Below, one piece after another: positions 1-11,900 of a stretch of DNA of 64,000 bases. The translations under genes and the position numbers were made by a program. Numbering within the stretch: position 1 is the first letter of the stretch; the number at the start of each line of letters is the position of its first letter. The stretch comes from Portulaca oleracea (taxonomy: Eukaryota > Streptophyta > Magnoliopsida > Caryophyllales > Portulacaceae): positions 6,641,501 through 6,705,500 of the forward strand of contig CM055871.1 in assembly GCA_029582165.1 (NCBI GenBank), given 5' to 3'. The notes below the pieces were generated by a model, which made no database searches, had not been told where the DNA came from, and saw only the letters and a program-made list of their open reading frames with translations.

Positions 1-20
1 AACATTAGTGTGAGTGGGAG

Positions 21-281
21 TTGGAACTGACTGGGCAGGTCCTTGATCAATGGCACACAAAGTTGTGTCGCGTGATCAAGAAGCTGGTCTACAAGGAGTA
101 TATCACCCCCTCGGAAAACTCATCAATTACCCAAGCCCCAATGAGGCGTAGGATAAGGGAACTGAGGGAGGAAGCGACATTCATATTCCGTTCTGATGTG
201 GCCTATAAGAACCAAGTCAAGACACCAAATTTGAATAAGCACTATGGCGGTTTGATTACATTTCAATATAGAAATTTGTGA
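21..281 (+). other. 86-codon open frame, unrecognised
   Basis: A short open frame at the left edge encodes a hydrophilic, Arg/Lys-rich peptide. It contains a basic stretch (MRRRIRELREEATFIFRSD) and no motif I can assign. The codon usage looks plausible for a gene fragment and the surrounding DNA is AT-rich. It could be the tail of a gene or transposon ORF cut by the window edge, or chance. No splice partner is visible downstream. The 220 bp after it hold nothing I can identify. Confidence 0.2.
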
Positions 282-504
282 TTATATATCAACAAATATA
301 CAATAGCGTTTACTCCATGCACGTAGGTTGTATAGGGGGTCCACGTTGGGCCCGTGAACGTGTTTGAAAAATTCCACTACAAGCCGGATCATGAGCGGAA
401 CTTGGTGTGAAATGATCTTAAATCAGCCAAAATCCATGTAAGTCAATCCTAGAAATTCATTACTTGGCTGGATTTGGTGTGAATATTGATTAGATTTGGT
501 ATGT

Positions 505-1140
505 TGTGGTTGGAAGAATATTGGTTTGATGACGAGCGTATGGCTCGATTTGTGAACTGGCGTGTGGCTGTGTGTGTGTGTGTGGTTTTTTATTATGTTT
601 ATGTATAGTTTTGGTAAGTTTGTGTATGTGGGGATTACGTTAAGTTTAGGGGATATTATGTCGAATTTTCCTTGACACTTACCCCCTTTGGTTAGTGGTA
701 AGTTGAATTCAGTTTTGGAACGTGACTTTGGTTGATTTAATATGAAAGCTTGGGGTTTGATTGCATGTGTTTGTTATGTTTTGGTTGGATGAATTTTGGT
801 TTGATGACAGCGTGTGAATTGATTTGTTATCGGCGCATGGCCGTTGTAAGTGGGTTTTTTTTTCTTATTATGTTATGTGTAGTTTTGGTAAGTTTGTGTA
901 TGATGGGGATTAGGTTAAGTTAGGGGAGATTCTTCTGCCAGATTTTCCCCGTCACCCCCTGGTTAGAGGTGAGTTGAATTCAATTTTGGATGTTGTTTTT
1001 GTTGATTTGATATGAAAGTTTGGGGTTTGATTGCATACTTTGGTATGTTTCGGTTGGATGATACTAGGTTTTGATTATGTTTATGTGTATATTTGTAAGT
1101 TTGTGTATGATGGGATTAGTTTAAGGTTTAGGGGACAATG
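505..1140. repeat. Diverged tandem repeat, unit about 275 bp
   Basis: Two and a half diverged copies follow each other. Landmarks recur in the same order: a 'ggttggatga..ttggtttgatgac' start, a 'ttttggtaagtttgtgtatg' block (near 612, 886 and 1093), a 'ggggattaggttaag' block, a 'cacccccttggttag' block and a 'tatgaaagcttggggtttgattgcat' block. The third copy is shortened. There is no coding potential. This may be the degenerate untranslated region of an old LTR element. Confidence 0.6.
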
Positions 1141-1225
1141 TACTTTGTTTGGATGACAATTATTTGTAGACATTAATTTAACGATCGCAGGTTTTAATCA
1201 GTAATGAATGGTTCGCCGAAGTTTG

Positions 1226-1252
1226 AACAATCGCTTGTTTAGCGATTGTTCA
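1226..1252. repeat. Perfect 11-bp inverted repeat (hairpin)
   Basis: Two 11-bp arms, GAACAATCGCT and AGCGATTGTTC, flank a 5-base loop. Similar words (gaacggtcgcc, gaacgatcattc) follow within 100 bp, so the palindrome sits in a cluster of related inverted words. It has no link to a recognisable gene, terminator or origin. Confidence 0.6.
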
Positions 1253-1412
1253 TAAATTGTCTCAGCTTAATGTAGAAGACCATTCATTGGTGAGTGTCTT
1301 GAACGGTCGCCAGTGAACGATCATTCATCCAAATTGGCAACCGTTCAAGGCCTATGGAGACTGTTTGAAATGGTCTCCTCTTCATTGCTATGTTGTAGTG
1401 ATTTATGGTGAA

Positions 1413-4400
1413 AGGGTTGTTGGATAATTTCAAGTGTATGATAAGTTTAGTGACTCAATTTTATCTAAGTTAACTCATAAGATGGGCTATTGGGTACAAG
1501 GAAAAGTCGGGTAGATAAGTAACTAACTAATTTTTTATTGATTTGTCAATAATGATCATGCAATACATGCACTGATGATTCAAGTTTTAAGTCCATGCAT
1601 CTTTGATATGTGAATACATGATTCTATGTTTGCATGCACTGACAAGTTAATGGGTTTGCATGGGTCTAGGCAATCTTTGTTCATATATTTAAGTATGTAT
1701 GCCAGGCTTTTGATGATGATTGATCATGTGTTGCTTGGTGCGTTGTGTTGCATGAGTTGGTACTTTGGATATGGCTTTATCCAAATGTTGGTAGAATGCA
1801 TATGGTTGCATGTTGGTTATAACTTCCAAATAACCTATTGGTGTTATCCAAAATTTTGGTTATATTTATAAGATTAGTTATGAATTTTTGGATATGTAAT
1901 CGTTAAGTTGTATGATTTACTTTATACATGTCACATCCATGGTATAATTTATGACGTTGCATGATTTTATTAATACATATGTTAAGTTATGTAGACTAAT
2001 TTTTTTGATCATGAGATAAGTTGACAATATGTAAAATATTGTTTTATTTGAGTACAAGATGATCATGTCATAAGTGTTAGTCTATAAATTATTTAAGTGA
2101 TATATGTATTGTTCAAGTATGCATGTTCAAGTATAAGTTTTGCTACAAGAAAAGAAATGTATATTTTATGTACATTTGAAAAGATTATAAGTCCATGACT
2201 ATGTTATTATAGATGGATTTAATTAAGTTTAAATTGGCCAAGTGTATGATTTTAGATTCATGGTTATTTATTTTGGATATAGTCATGAAGAGAATATTTT
2301 ATAAGTAAATGTAAAGGTTTATTCACATTATAAGTTAAGTAGTATTCTCTATAAGATGATCTTGTAGATCATGAACGAGTGTTTATGGCCAATTAAGGTA
2401 AGATGTAATTAGTTTTTTAGTTACAAATATTGTAGCAAATGTTTAATATGTAATAGTTTAATTACATATATGAGATGGAGTTTTTAAATTCGATAAGTGT
2501 ACAAGTAAGGAATTTATTCTCCATGACAACTTAATAAAGTTTATATTAAGTGCAAGTTGTAATGGTTTAATTACATGCTAAGTTTAAGATGTAATGATTT
2601 AATTACATGTCAAGATTACACTTACAAGTTAATTATGGTTCCAATAAGTACAAAGTTCAATGTGAGGTTATTCTTAAGAAGCCTACAATATTGATTATTA
2701 TACTAGCCTACAATATGATAGTTTAATCATATTGATTGCTAGATTAATCTACAATATTGATTGCTAAGGAGCCTACAATATTGATTATCAAGAGTCTACA
2801 ATATGATAGTTTAATCATATTGATTGCTAAGACCTACAATATTGATTGCTATAAGCCTACAATATGAAAATTTAAGTCATTGATTGCAAGTAAAGTTTAA
2901 GTGTTTGAGTTTATTGCCTACAATATGATGGTTTAATTATATTGACCGCAAAAGTTAAGCTTCTTTCTCAATGTCGAGATGTAATACAATGGTTTAGTTG
3001 TATGGATATCGATATCGAGTTATAATACAATGGTTTAGTTGTATGTATTGTCGATATATTTAAGTACTCAAGTTTATGTTATAAGTATTATTAAGGATGA
3101 CTATCTTCAAAGTTTAATAATGATCATGGAAAGATATGGATTTATCTAGTGATCTTTATTGGTCAAGGATGAAGTAGGTCATTGTTTTCAAGATTTTCAA
3201 GTTGTTCAAGAAAGACTCGGTTTGATCCTTTGGTTAAAGGACTAAACAAGGACTTGATAATTTTATATTATCAAGGGGGATAGGAATAAGCCCAATTTTA
3301 ACAAATACTAATAATAGTGCCTCTTCTTGATACTTGACTTGATGTCAAGCTCTCGGAGAGTGACTTTATTAGATAGTGGTTGTGATAGCACAAATTTTAA
3401 ACTGTCCTAAGGTTAAGTATTGTGCTTAAGCTGTAATGTTTAGAGGTTGAGTGTTTACTCTTAATAGACTATTTAAGGATGGGGGCTCAATTACAGGAGC
3501 ATATAAGTTTCAGTCTACCTATGTGAGCAAGAGGTGTAGCCGCCTCAAGGAGCTAATGGGCTTGGCTTCGATTTGCTCACGAGAGGATATGTGACACATG
3601 GCGGATAACAGTGTCGTAAGTTCAAGGAATCTTAGTTGATGAGTTGTGTTAGTGAAATGTATCCAAATGATCAACAAGGATGTGAAGTTCAATGCTTAGT
3701 CAACTATCACGTTCAGACATTTGTAATTATGTTCACTACATGGAAGTTCAAGTCGCAAGACACTATCCATGATACATAACAATTCCTTACTCTCTTGGTG
3801 ATTCAAGTTGTGTGTTTATGATATGTCACAAATGGCGGGGGTGTTGAAATATTGGTTAATAATTCCATACACTCGAAATGGCGGGGGATTGTTGGATAAT
3901 TTCAAATGTATGATAAGTTTAGTGACTCAATTTTATCTAAGTTAACTCATAAGATGGGCTATTGGGTACAAGGAAAAGTCGGGTAGACTTTTCGGGACCT
4001 AATTGGCCCTATTAAGGGTAACACGGGTATGTGTTACCAAGTAAGGAGGTAACTTTGATAATATTTAGTCGGTTTTATGCATGGATTATTTAAGCATGCT
4101 TTCATACATGTTATGAGTGGATAATAGGAATTTAATTATGTTATTATCTACATTATCCAATGATGACAAGAAATTCTATCCACTTGAAAAGGTGGTTGAA
4201 TCTTATCCATATCCACCCTATCCAAGTGCCTCTTCATGGCTTATAAATAGGGTGGATATGATGCCATTTCTAAGGTGATGTCAAATGGTGTCAAGTCTGA
4301 ATGCCATTTGCAAGTTTGTGACATAGGACCCATCATATTCATTCCAACGAGAATCCCATTTCCTTGGTTTTTGGTGGCCACAATCTCTAAGGTTGACATG

Positions 4401-4552
4401 AGAGTATGTGTCTAAGTTCCTACAAGGCGAGTGTTTTATCCTGCAGACTATATACGGCAGTTATATAAGTCGAATGAGAGAAGGTATGCCTTCGACTCAC
4501 TTGAATACCCGAGTAAATTCCCATCCTACACCGATTTTACATCAACAAGGGT
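1413..4552 (+). mobile_element. LTR retroelement remnant without coding sequence, with target duplication
   Basis: A 98-bp block beginning TGTTGGATAATTTC at 1418 recurs at 3890 with one difference. The second copy extends to TCAACA at 4547, giving a 658-bp 3' LTR. The ends are TGTTGG and TCAACA. The five bases AGGGT lie directly before (1413-1417) and after (4548-4552), which supports a single insertion spanning 1418-4547. A purine tract (aaatggcggggga) precedes the 3' LTR. A TATA-like TATAAATAG sits at 4242-4250 inside it. The 5' LTR is only its first 98 bp, so the rest of that LTR and probably the primer site were lost. The interior has no gag or pol frame, so superfamily and strand are inferred only from LTR order. 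It is either a large deletion derivative or a non-autonomous LARD-type element. Confidence 0.7.
2680..2960. repeat. Short-period 'cctacaatat' repeats inside the LTR element
   Basis: The word ctacaatat recurs eight times in about 280 bp, each followed by variants of tgattgctaag or gatagtttaatcatattgattgc. Related 'atggtttaattaca' words occur on either side (2450-3050). The pattern is an interspersed short-word repeat in the coding-free interior of the LTR element, not a regular satellite. Confidence 0.55.
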
Positions 4553-4759
4553 CTTACATAAAAATTATTGAAAATTATGATACAATTGTAATGTAAGTGA
4601 AAACTTATTTGTTAAGACAGATGTAAATAGACACATTATGCCAAGCTCCGTCGACAATAAGGTAGCCGATTCTTTCTTCTGAGGCTTGAAACTAAAATTA
4701 TGTATATATTTAGTTGATTGTACAACAGTGTTATGCATCCTGTTCCTATCTCAAAGTCA

Positions 4760-5053
4760 CCCCTTCCATAGATAACCCTGTTTAATTGTTATCGCAAAAA
4801 TATTTTCCAGGATCCTTGTCGTAATTTCCATATTTTCTATTTTCCCCAGATTTTGAACTTTCTATATAGCTCATAGTACTGCCACAAACATTAGTAATCT
4901 AGTTTCCCCTTCTTTGTTCGCATTCATCAAGTAATTAAGCCAATCCTCTAGCCATTTCCGACAATCTAGGTCTGCATCCACATCTTTGTGACATTCAATA
5001 AAATGACAATTAATATGGAACAAATGAAGTATAAGAGACCAACTCACCATCAA
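4760..5053 (-). pseudogene. Decayed LINE reverse-transcriptase zinc-binding (zf-RVT) fragment
   Basis: On the minus strand a 60-codon frame ends in a peptide containing DCRKWLEDWLNYL and, after a short gap, FVAVL. This resembles the end of the zf-RVT region of plant LINE-type reverse transcriptases, where FVAVL is typically followed by a W-A-I-W-type sequence. Here the two expected Trp codons appear as TGA and TAG (near 4873 and 4864), and the frame then continues for about 30 codons. No other LINE domain lies next to it. The assignment is from memory of the family and is tentative. Confidence 0.35.
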
Positions 5054-5698
5054 ATTGAGTGTTAAAACAGGGACATCTTATTCGATTATTGAAAATCAAC
5101 AAGGTTAAAAGTTCACTGAATATAGTAAAACAATATTATAAAACAACAAACAACCAATTTCATAAGTTACAGTCAAACATTGCTAAACATAAGCAAACTG
5201 CATTGCAAAACGGTGACATCTTCTAAATGAGATTATAGTTTGAACTTCTAATCCTTCCCCTTTATTCTTGACTTTTCTTTGTGATGATACGCTTGATTAA
5301 ATCCTTGTGAGAAGGATGTCTAACCTTTTGTAGCAATTTTGATAACTTTTGATAATTTTTAGTAATTTTTATCAAATTTATGAAAATAATTTTTTAAAAA
5401 ATTTTAATTTTGGTAAATTTATGATAAAATTGTTAAATTTTGGTAAACTGAAATTACATATGAATTTGACTGATCCTTATTAACTCATTTATCCCATGGC
5501 AAAAACACAGAGGGGGCAAAAAAAAATTCAAAGTCCATCTAATTAGAAAAAAATCACACCAAACAATGATATTATCACCAAGTCAACCAAACACAATGCT
5601 CTCTCTATTCCTTTTTATTGGCTTTTTGGGTAGACAACTTCAATTACATACGAGTAATTATTTCTTTTCTTATCAGTCCTAAAACATTCACAGAGGGG

Positions 5699-6862
5699 AT
5701 GTCTGGGTTACTCCCATGGAGCTCTCTCTCTTTTAGGTATCCACTTTCTCTCTCTCTCTCTCTCTCTCTGTGCTTCCTATTTGATTCTGCTTTTACAAGG
5801 GTTTGCTTTAGTGTAGTGTGTTTTGATTTGGGTGTTTTTGTTGATTTGTTGCTTGGTTAAATGTTAAAGCTAGATTCTGCCCTTATGAGGTGATGAATGA
5901 TGATTGTTTAGTACTGGGTATCTGGGTATTTATTCTGTCCAGGAAAGTGATTGAGATATTCTCTGTTGGGGTGTTTGTTGATGAACCATCTGTTCATTCA
6001 ATTTACTGTTTAATTTTGTAGAATGGCAGCAATTAATTTGATTTGATGATGGTATTTGTGGGTCATTTAGGTATGCATGAAAAAAATGCTCTGAAATTCC
6101 GATAGGTGAGGTATAGAGGGGTCGGATATAGCAGTATTACTGTTGAATTTTGCAATTTAGATACACTGGTTCTAATTGAGCCAATATTTGGGTATGCATG
6201 CATGATGATAAGTCATAGTGATAAAATAGGAATTGGAACTTTGTAGTAGGGATCTTTTGTGGGTCAGTTGGAATCATCATTTATTCCTACAAGGCTAGCG
6301 TTGTCTACATGTGAATCTGCCAATTGTGCTAGTTGTTGTTGATGATCTTTTTGTTGTTGTAAAGGGTTTTTCAGTACAAATGCGGACCATCTTAGGATCT
6401 TTTGATTGTTATTTGCAGGCGCAAGAGAAAGAGCAGGGACCGAGAAGATAGTAATGGCACTTGCTCAGTTGAAGAAAACGGAGTGATGGAAAATGGAGAA
6501 AGACAAGTCGCCAAGAGAAGCCGCAAAGCATCAGCTAAACAAGCTGGGATAGAGAAAAATGGAAACAGCAGAAAGGCAAAGACTGGCAACCTTTCTGGTA
6601 AGAAAGATTCGGCCAAGAGAAAAAAGCAGGAAAAAGGGAGGAAAAATGTTAGCAATGGTACAACCAAGAATCTCGAAGTGAAAAGAAATGGATCACTTAA
6701 AGAACCCAGAAAAAAGAGCAAACAACCACACAGGTAAATAGGCTTCAATCATCCAAAGGAGCAAAGCTTGTGACAATTATACATTTTAGGCTGCAGCCTC
6801 AAAGTAGAAAGAATATCGTTGTTTGCTAAGTATGTTTTTCTTTTTTCCTTCTAATCAGGTAG
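5699..6862 (+). CDS. Small lysine-rich nuclear-type protein, unknown function (118 aa)
   Basis: The two-exon model is 5699-5736 (MSGLLPWSSLSF plus a split Arg codon) and 6419 onward, joined by a GT-AG intron with a clear TTGCAG acceptor. The product is about 118 aa and extremely basic. Clusters such as RRKRKSRDRE, KRSRKASAK and KKSKQPHR look like nuclear localisation signals. Most of the chain looks disordered, with no membrane segment or enzymatic motif. The frame ends at TAA 6735-6737. A strong donor overlaps that stop (CAG|GTAAAT at 6733/6734), and splicing to the acceptor at 6858 gives Arg-TAG (stop 6860-6862). Spliced and unspliced forms therefore encode the same protein. The CT-rich leader is typical of plant 5' regions. 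I do not recognise the family; ribosomal or chromatin association would be a guess. Confidence 0.6.
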
Positions 6863-7890
6863 CCGACAATCTAAAAGATGATAGATGAGATGAGGGATGA
6901 TGTTTTGTGGTGGAGTTGAGAGATTGTTGTGGGTTCAATGCAACTGCACAAAGAATTTGTAAGTTATCGTTGTTTCTAGTTTGACGAGTTTCCAAATCCT
7001 TAGAATCCACGGTACTCCTCGAATGGTTGGCATCATTTATAGGAATTATCTCTCTTTGTGATCATCTTATATGTAATTTGATTTGCAAAATGCAATCCTT
7101 GGTGCAACCTTCCCTTTTAGTGGCACATCATTGTGCATTTGTGCTTTAGATGGCATGTGTTAGTGTGTTTGTAGGTGGCTAGCTGCCCTTGTCTGGATCT
7201 GTAACATTTTGCTTAAATTCTTCAGGAGTAGCACAGGAAATGACAACATAGCATACTATCACTGTTCTTTTCATTGTGTTTTTTAAAGATTTAGTGTGAC
7301 ATTTTGAGATTGAATTGATATGGCTAGGTTGAACAAGCAGTTGAGTTGGGTAGAATTGATATGTTTGCATGGTAAATTGGCTTTTGTTTGTCGATCTTAG
7401 ATGATGTTTTATTACTGTTTCACCAGGAACCTAGTCGGAAAGATAACATGGCTTGGATTATGTGGTCAATCTCAACTAAAATTTTAGATGAAAACATGAC
7501 GGTGCAGACAAGGACGATGATTCAATTTTGGAGGACATAAGAATCCAGAAAATCGGGGGCGCTGCTCCTTTTCTCTTCAGAAAAAAAAAGGTAGTTGCCA
7601 AGATAATATCTTGTAACATGGGGATGATAGTCCCATGTAGGTTGTAAAGTGAAATGCATCAAACTCACTACTGTTACCTCATTAAGAAGCATGGCCCCAT
7701 TGGAGCGACCATTCAGTCACTAACCACAACTTCTCTAATGGTATCAGTATTCAGTGCTGGTATGGTGCACCTGGGTGTCAACCAGGCAACTAGCATTGTG
7801 CACCCGGAATATCATGATGTGCTTTTATGAGTGTTATCCAAATAGTTTATGAGCATCTTCAACATTAGTTTATGAGCATTTATTTATTTT
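6863..7890. other. 3' flank of the lysine-rich gene, no further gene seen
   Basis: This stretch probably includes the 3' UTR of the upstream gene. It contains only short open frames and no domain-like peptide. No repeat with clear ends was found. Confidence 0.4.
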
Positions 7891-8157
7891 ACTTTTATTA
7901 GCGCTGACAAAAATTCGGTTTGGATAAATTCGGACAATGCCAAAACTCAGACGAGAAATTTATGTCCGGACCCGACTTTATTTCGGGTCGGACAATTTGG
8001 ACGAAGCTAAAATCGGGTTCAGACAATAGAAGAAAGAGAAATTTTATGTCCGAATATTCTATCAATTCGGTCAATATTAAAATTCGAACAAAATTTATTT
8101 CCAGACTCGATTTTTTCTGGGTCGAATAATTCGGATTGGACCAGCTCTAACTTTTAT
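7891..8157. mobile_element. 251-bp non-autonomous hAT-type element with 8-bp target duplication
   Basis: The element (7899-8149) begins TAGCGCTG and ends CAGCTCTA, giving 8-bp terminal repeats with one mismatch (TAGCGCTG/TAGAGCTG). The same 8 bp, ACTTTTAT, occur at 7891-7898 and 8150-8157, the target-duplication size of hAT transposons. The interior is built from diverged copies of attcggacaat and cgggtcgga words, so apparent reading frames inside are artefacts. Confidence 0.75.
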
Positions 8158-8179
8158 GAACACTTGAGGTTTATTAATG

Positions 8180-8325
8180 AGTTACATTGTAAAATGCTCT
8201 CTAATAACTTTGAAAAGTCAAACATGATACTCATAAACAGAACTCCAAAGAAAAGTTACATTGTAAAATGCTCTCTAATAACTTCTAAAAATCACACATG
8301 ATACTCCAAAACTCCAAAGACTTAT
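8180..8325. repeat. Tandem duplication, unit about 73 bp
   Basis: Two copies of a block start at ttacattgtaaaatgctctc (near 8182 and 8256) and end at aactccaaag. They differ by a few substitutions and small indels. The DNA from here to 9085 holds no gene I can support. Confidence 0.6.
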
Positions 8326-9085
8326 ACGGTCGGTATACCCAAGTGCTGAAAACAATGTGTAGTTAAGCATGCGAAGGAGTAATTGAATGACATAAACACG
8401 AGGAAAGCATGAGAAATCCACAAAAAAAGGCACAACAAAGCATCCTAACACCAACGCACTGACAACCTCTCACCCGATTACGTTAATCCTAGTCTGTCAA
8501 ATGTCGTGTTTTCCACTAAACCTACATACTTCAAATCGCTTTAAGTAACCTCTTCTATAAGACTTCTTAGGCTCCCCGTGGCCTATAACAATAGCAGAAG
8601 CACAATCTTCTCACATCTCCAAACATGAGCATCATCATTCCTCCCGAACACATTGATCAAACCATCATGGTCTATTGTCCCGCTGCTTACCTTCAATATA
8701 GGTCACCTCTAACTTATCAACTGTCCAACTTGATTTATAGTTCAAGGAAAATATAAAGAAATAACAATCCAATCTGATATTAAAAGTATAATTTAAAATC
8801 AAAAATATTATAAATTTAAACTTAGATATTTGCTAAACTCGATTGGAACAAAAACTAAGGGAGAAAAAAAAAACTTATTCAAAATTAAGAACCAATATTT
8901 AATACAATATATAAAACAAAGATTTATTAAATAAATGAAATGGATGAGGGCAAAAGGAGAAAAATAAATAAAAGGAAAAACCAAAACAAGAGTACTAAAA
9001 TATATCAAAATTGTTGATAGAAGATTTGAATTACAAACTATGGGGACAACCTTTCCCCTATGAACTAAACATCATGAAGAGTAAA

Positions 9086-9359
9086 GGTCCCGTTCTTTTA
9101 TGCTGGTATTTTGTGGTGCGGCACCGCACCACACCGCACTATTCAATATTCTACTACATTTCACCACACTTCACCACACCACATCACAATTATTACCAAT
9201 CACTTTTCTCTATTCTCACTTTTCTCTTCTACTTTTCACATTCTTTCTCCTCACATACCCCACTTACCATAATTATTATCACAATTCACCACACTTTTTC
9301 AAATTCCACCACACCGCACCATTACCACACCACTACCAACCATATTAAAGAACGAGGCC
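9086..9359. mobile_element. PIF/Harbinger-type MITE, ccacacca family, copy A
   Basis: Terminal inverted repeats GGTCCCGTTCTTT and AAAGAACGAGGCC bound an interior of ccacaccgcacc/caccacac words around a tcacttttctcttctacttttcacattctttctcctcac core. The right flank is TAA and the left is AAA, consistent with a 3-bp TWA target duplication with one change. Related copies lie at 20477, 21611, 28076 and 28936. Confidence 0.75.
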
Positions 9360-9726
9360 TAAGATGCAAAGATAACAACTTCAAAGGCCAATTTAGAAAC
9401 TGAATAAAATCAAGTTGCAGAACCCTAAAATTACAAGAAAACCGGTAGGATGCAAAGATAAATATATACATACTTATGTGCTCTACGATATTGAAGGTAA
9501 GATCCACATACCTGAACAATGAAATAAAGAAGGGCACAATACAGCAAAGCTAATGCCCAACACCACACCACGAGGACAATCACTTTATATTTCTATCATA
9601 TGCACTAAGTATTTCACAATAAGATTTTGCAATCAAATAAACATTGTTCATGATTGGTGACCATGGTACCCTCGGCCATCCATTAATCCCTGCTACTGAG
9701 TGAAGCTACACAACATCAAGCTAGAT

Positions 9727-10253
9727 ATCTATTATCATAAGGGCTCCACCTAGCGCATCATCACATAAAATCCTCGAAAACAATGGGGAGGGACTATGAG
9801 CCCAAATGGTAGTCTCATTTAAAAGGTGTCCCTACTTAGCTATCCAATCAGCCGCTGAATTTGCTTCTCTAAGGTCATGAAAAATAGAGAAGTCGGAAAA
9901 ACTCTCTAGGAGAGTTACAATGTCCGTGACAATAATATCAATTTCGCAAGGTGACTTAATTTTCCCTTTGATTGCTTGAATCAGAGTGAGATTATCTCCT
10001 TGAATAATTATGTTAGTAATCCCCATGTTAGTTGCATGAGATAGTCCGAATTGAAGAGCTAAAGCCTCCGTCATTAAGATTGATTTGGTACTGAACTTGG
10101 TTGTGCCTGCTCGAATAAGTTGGCCCTTGGAGTCTCTAATAACAAACCCACCTGTTGCTCCGCTCTGATTTACTGATCCATCAAAATTGAGCTTCAAGAA
10201 TCCGTTTGGTGGTAACCTCCAATGAACTATTCTCCTCGTCGGAGTGTTGTCTC
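9727..10253 (-). pseudogene. RNase H-like (RVT_3) domain gene of LINE origin, one in-frame stop
   Basis: On the minus strand a frame opens after a good acceptor (TTATCAG at about 10254). It encodes a plant RNase H-like domain of the type found at the end of LINE polyproteins and in domesticated relatives. Family landmarks appear in order: LPPNGFLKLNFDGS (first Asp), MTEALALQFGL (Glu), IIQGDN (second Asp) and REANSAADW (last Asp). All four acidic catalytic positions are present. The frame stops at a TAG (9832-9834) directly after DWIAK, where the family normally continues. The same frame then runs on for about 35 codons to a second stop near 9727 with the expected C-terminal character. It therefore looks like a gene with one nonsense change, or a chain slightly shortened at the C-terminus. 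No other LINE domain is adjacent. Confidence 0.6.
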
Positions 10254-10689
10254 TGATAAGGAAACAAAATAAATAAATTAAATTTGGAATAAACATCATC
10301 ACAACCATAAAAGAAAATGCAAAACACTGGACCAATGGGAATTTGGACCAGTGAATTGAAACAGACTGAGCCGGGAAAAGAATGAGCTAGATGCGTGGAG
10401 AAGGGGGGAAGGAGAAAGGAAATTTGACATAATGCATAAGACTTATGCTCTGTTTGGAAGAAAGTTTAGAGAGGGTTAGGGGTGGAAGGAGTGTTAGGGG
10501 GGGGGGGGGATGCTTACTTTTATTTACCTTGCTTGACAATGGAGTGAGAGGGGGTAAGAGAGTAAAGAGGAGTGAAATTTATCCTCCTTTACTCATTTTA
10601 ACTTTTATTTTTCTTAAACTCCAATTTCAGGTGTAAAGAAGAGTTTAATGACATTATAATGTACATAACACATAATTTGAAAATTTTAC

Positions 10690-11365
<676 letters not shown>

Positions 11366-11388
11366 TGCGCACACACACACATTTCTCT

Positions 11389-11445
<57 letters not shown>

Positions 11446-11661
11446 CTTTCTTTCTACAATTTATTATATGCTCCTGAAGCATGTGCTCCAAATACGGACA
11501 TTGTTCACTCTCAATAGTATAATCGTTCAACCATACCTACTCAATATTCACTCTCAGCATAATTGTGCATTCATATACCTACCGTTGTTCACTCCCAATA
11601 ACATAATTGTTTACTCATATCTACCTAGAGCACATGGTCCAAGTGCATGTGATATCTATTA

Positions 11662-11694
<33 letters not shown>

Positions 11695-11745
11695 ATGAGA
11701 GAGATATATGAGAGAGAGACGTGTGTGTATGAGAATGAGAGTAGG

Positions 11746-11784
<39 letters not shown>

Positions 11785-11900
11785 CGGTAGAGAGAGAAAA
11801 GAGGGTCGAGAGACGAAAGGGGTAGAGAGAGATTGGGGGGGAGGTAGAAAGAGAATAAGGGGGTAGGTGGGTAGAGAGAGAATGGGCATATAGCTCATGT
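11366..11900. repeat. Microsatellite cluster (CA, CT, GA) with a word-repeat element
   Basis: Runs of CA (11370s), CT (11395-11424), CA (11425-11442), CT (11661-11693) and GA (11750-11780) frame a 190-bp stretch at 11463-11653. That stretch opens with tatatgctcctgaagcatgt and carries repeated attgttcactc-type words. It resembles the left half of the larger element at 48145. Open frames on both strands here are translated simple repeats, not genes. 11900-12276 shows nothing recognisable. Confidence 0.6.

Noticed and set aside
2680..2960. Regularly spaced repeats that might suggest a CRISPR-like array
   Set aside because: Spacing and repeat length are irregular, the setting is a plant LTR element, and there are no associated genes.
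4408..4596. 62-codon frame
   Set aside because: It spans the end of the 3' LTR and shows no conserved motif.
6392..6748. 118-codon minus-strand frame rich in Phe and Leu
   Set aside because: Antisense shadow of the lysine-rich exon; Lys codons read backward give Phe/Leu.
7920..8129. 69-codon frame
   Set aside because: It lies wholly inside the small hAT element and is made of its repeated words.
9011..9403. 130-codon frame rich in His and Thr
   Set aside because: Translation of ccacacca words of MITE copy A.
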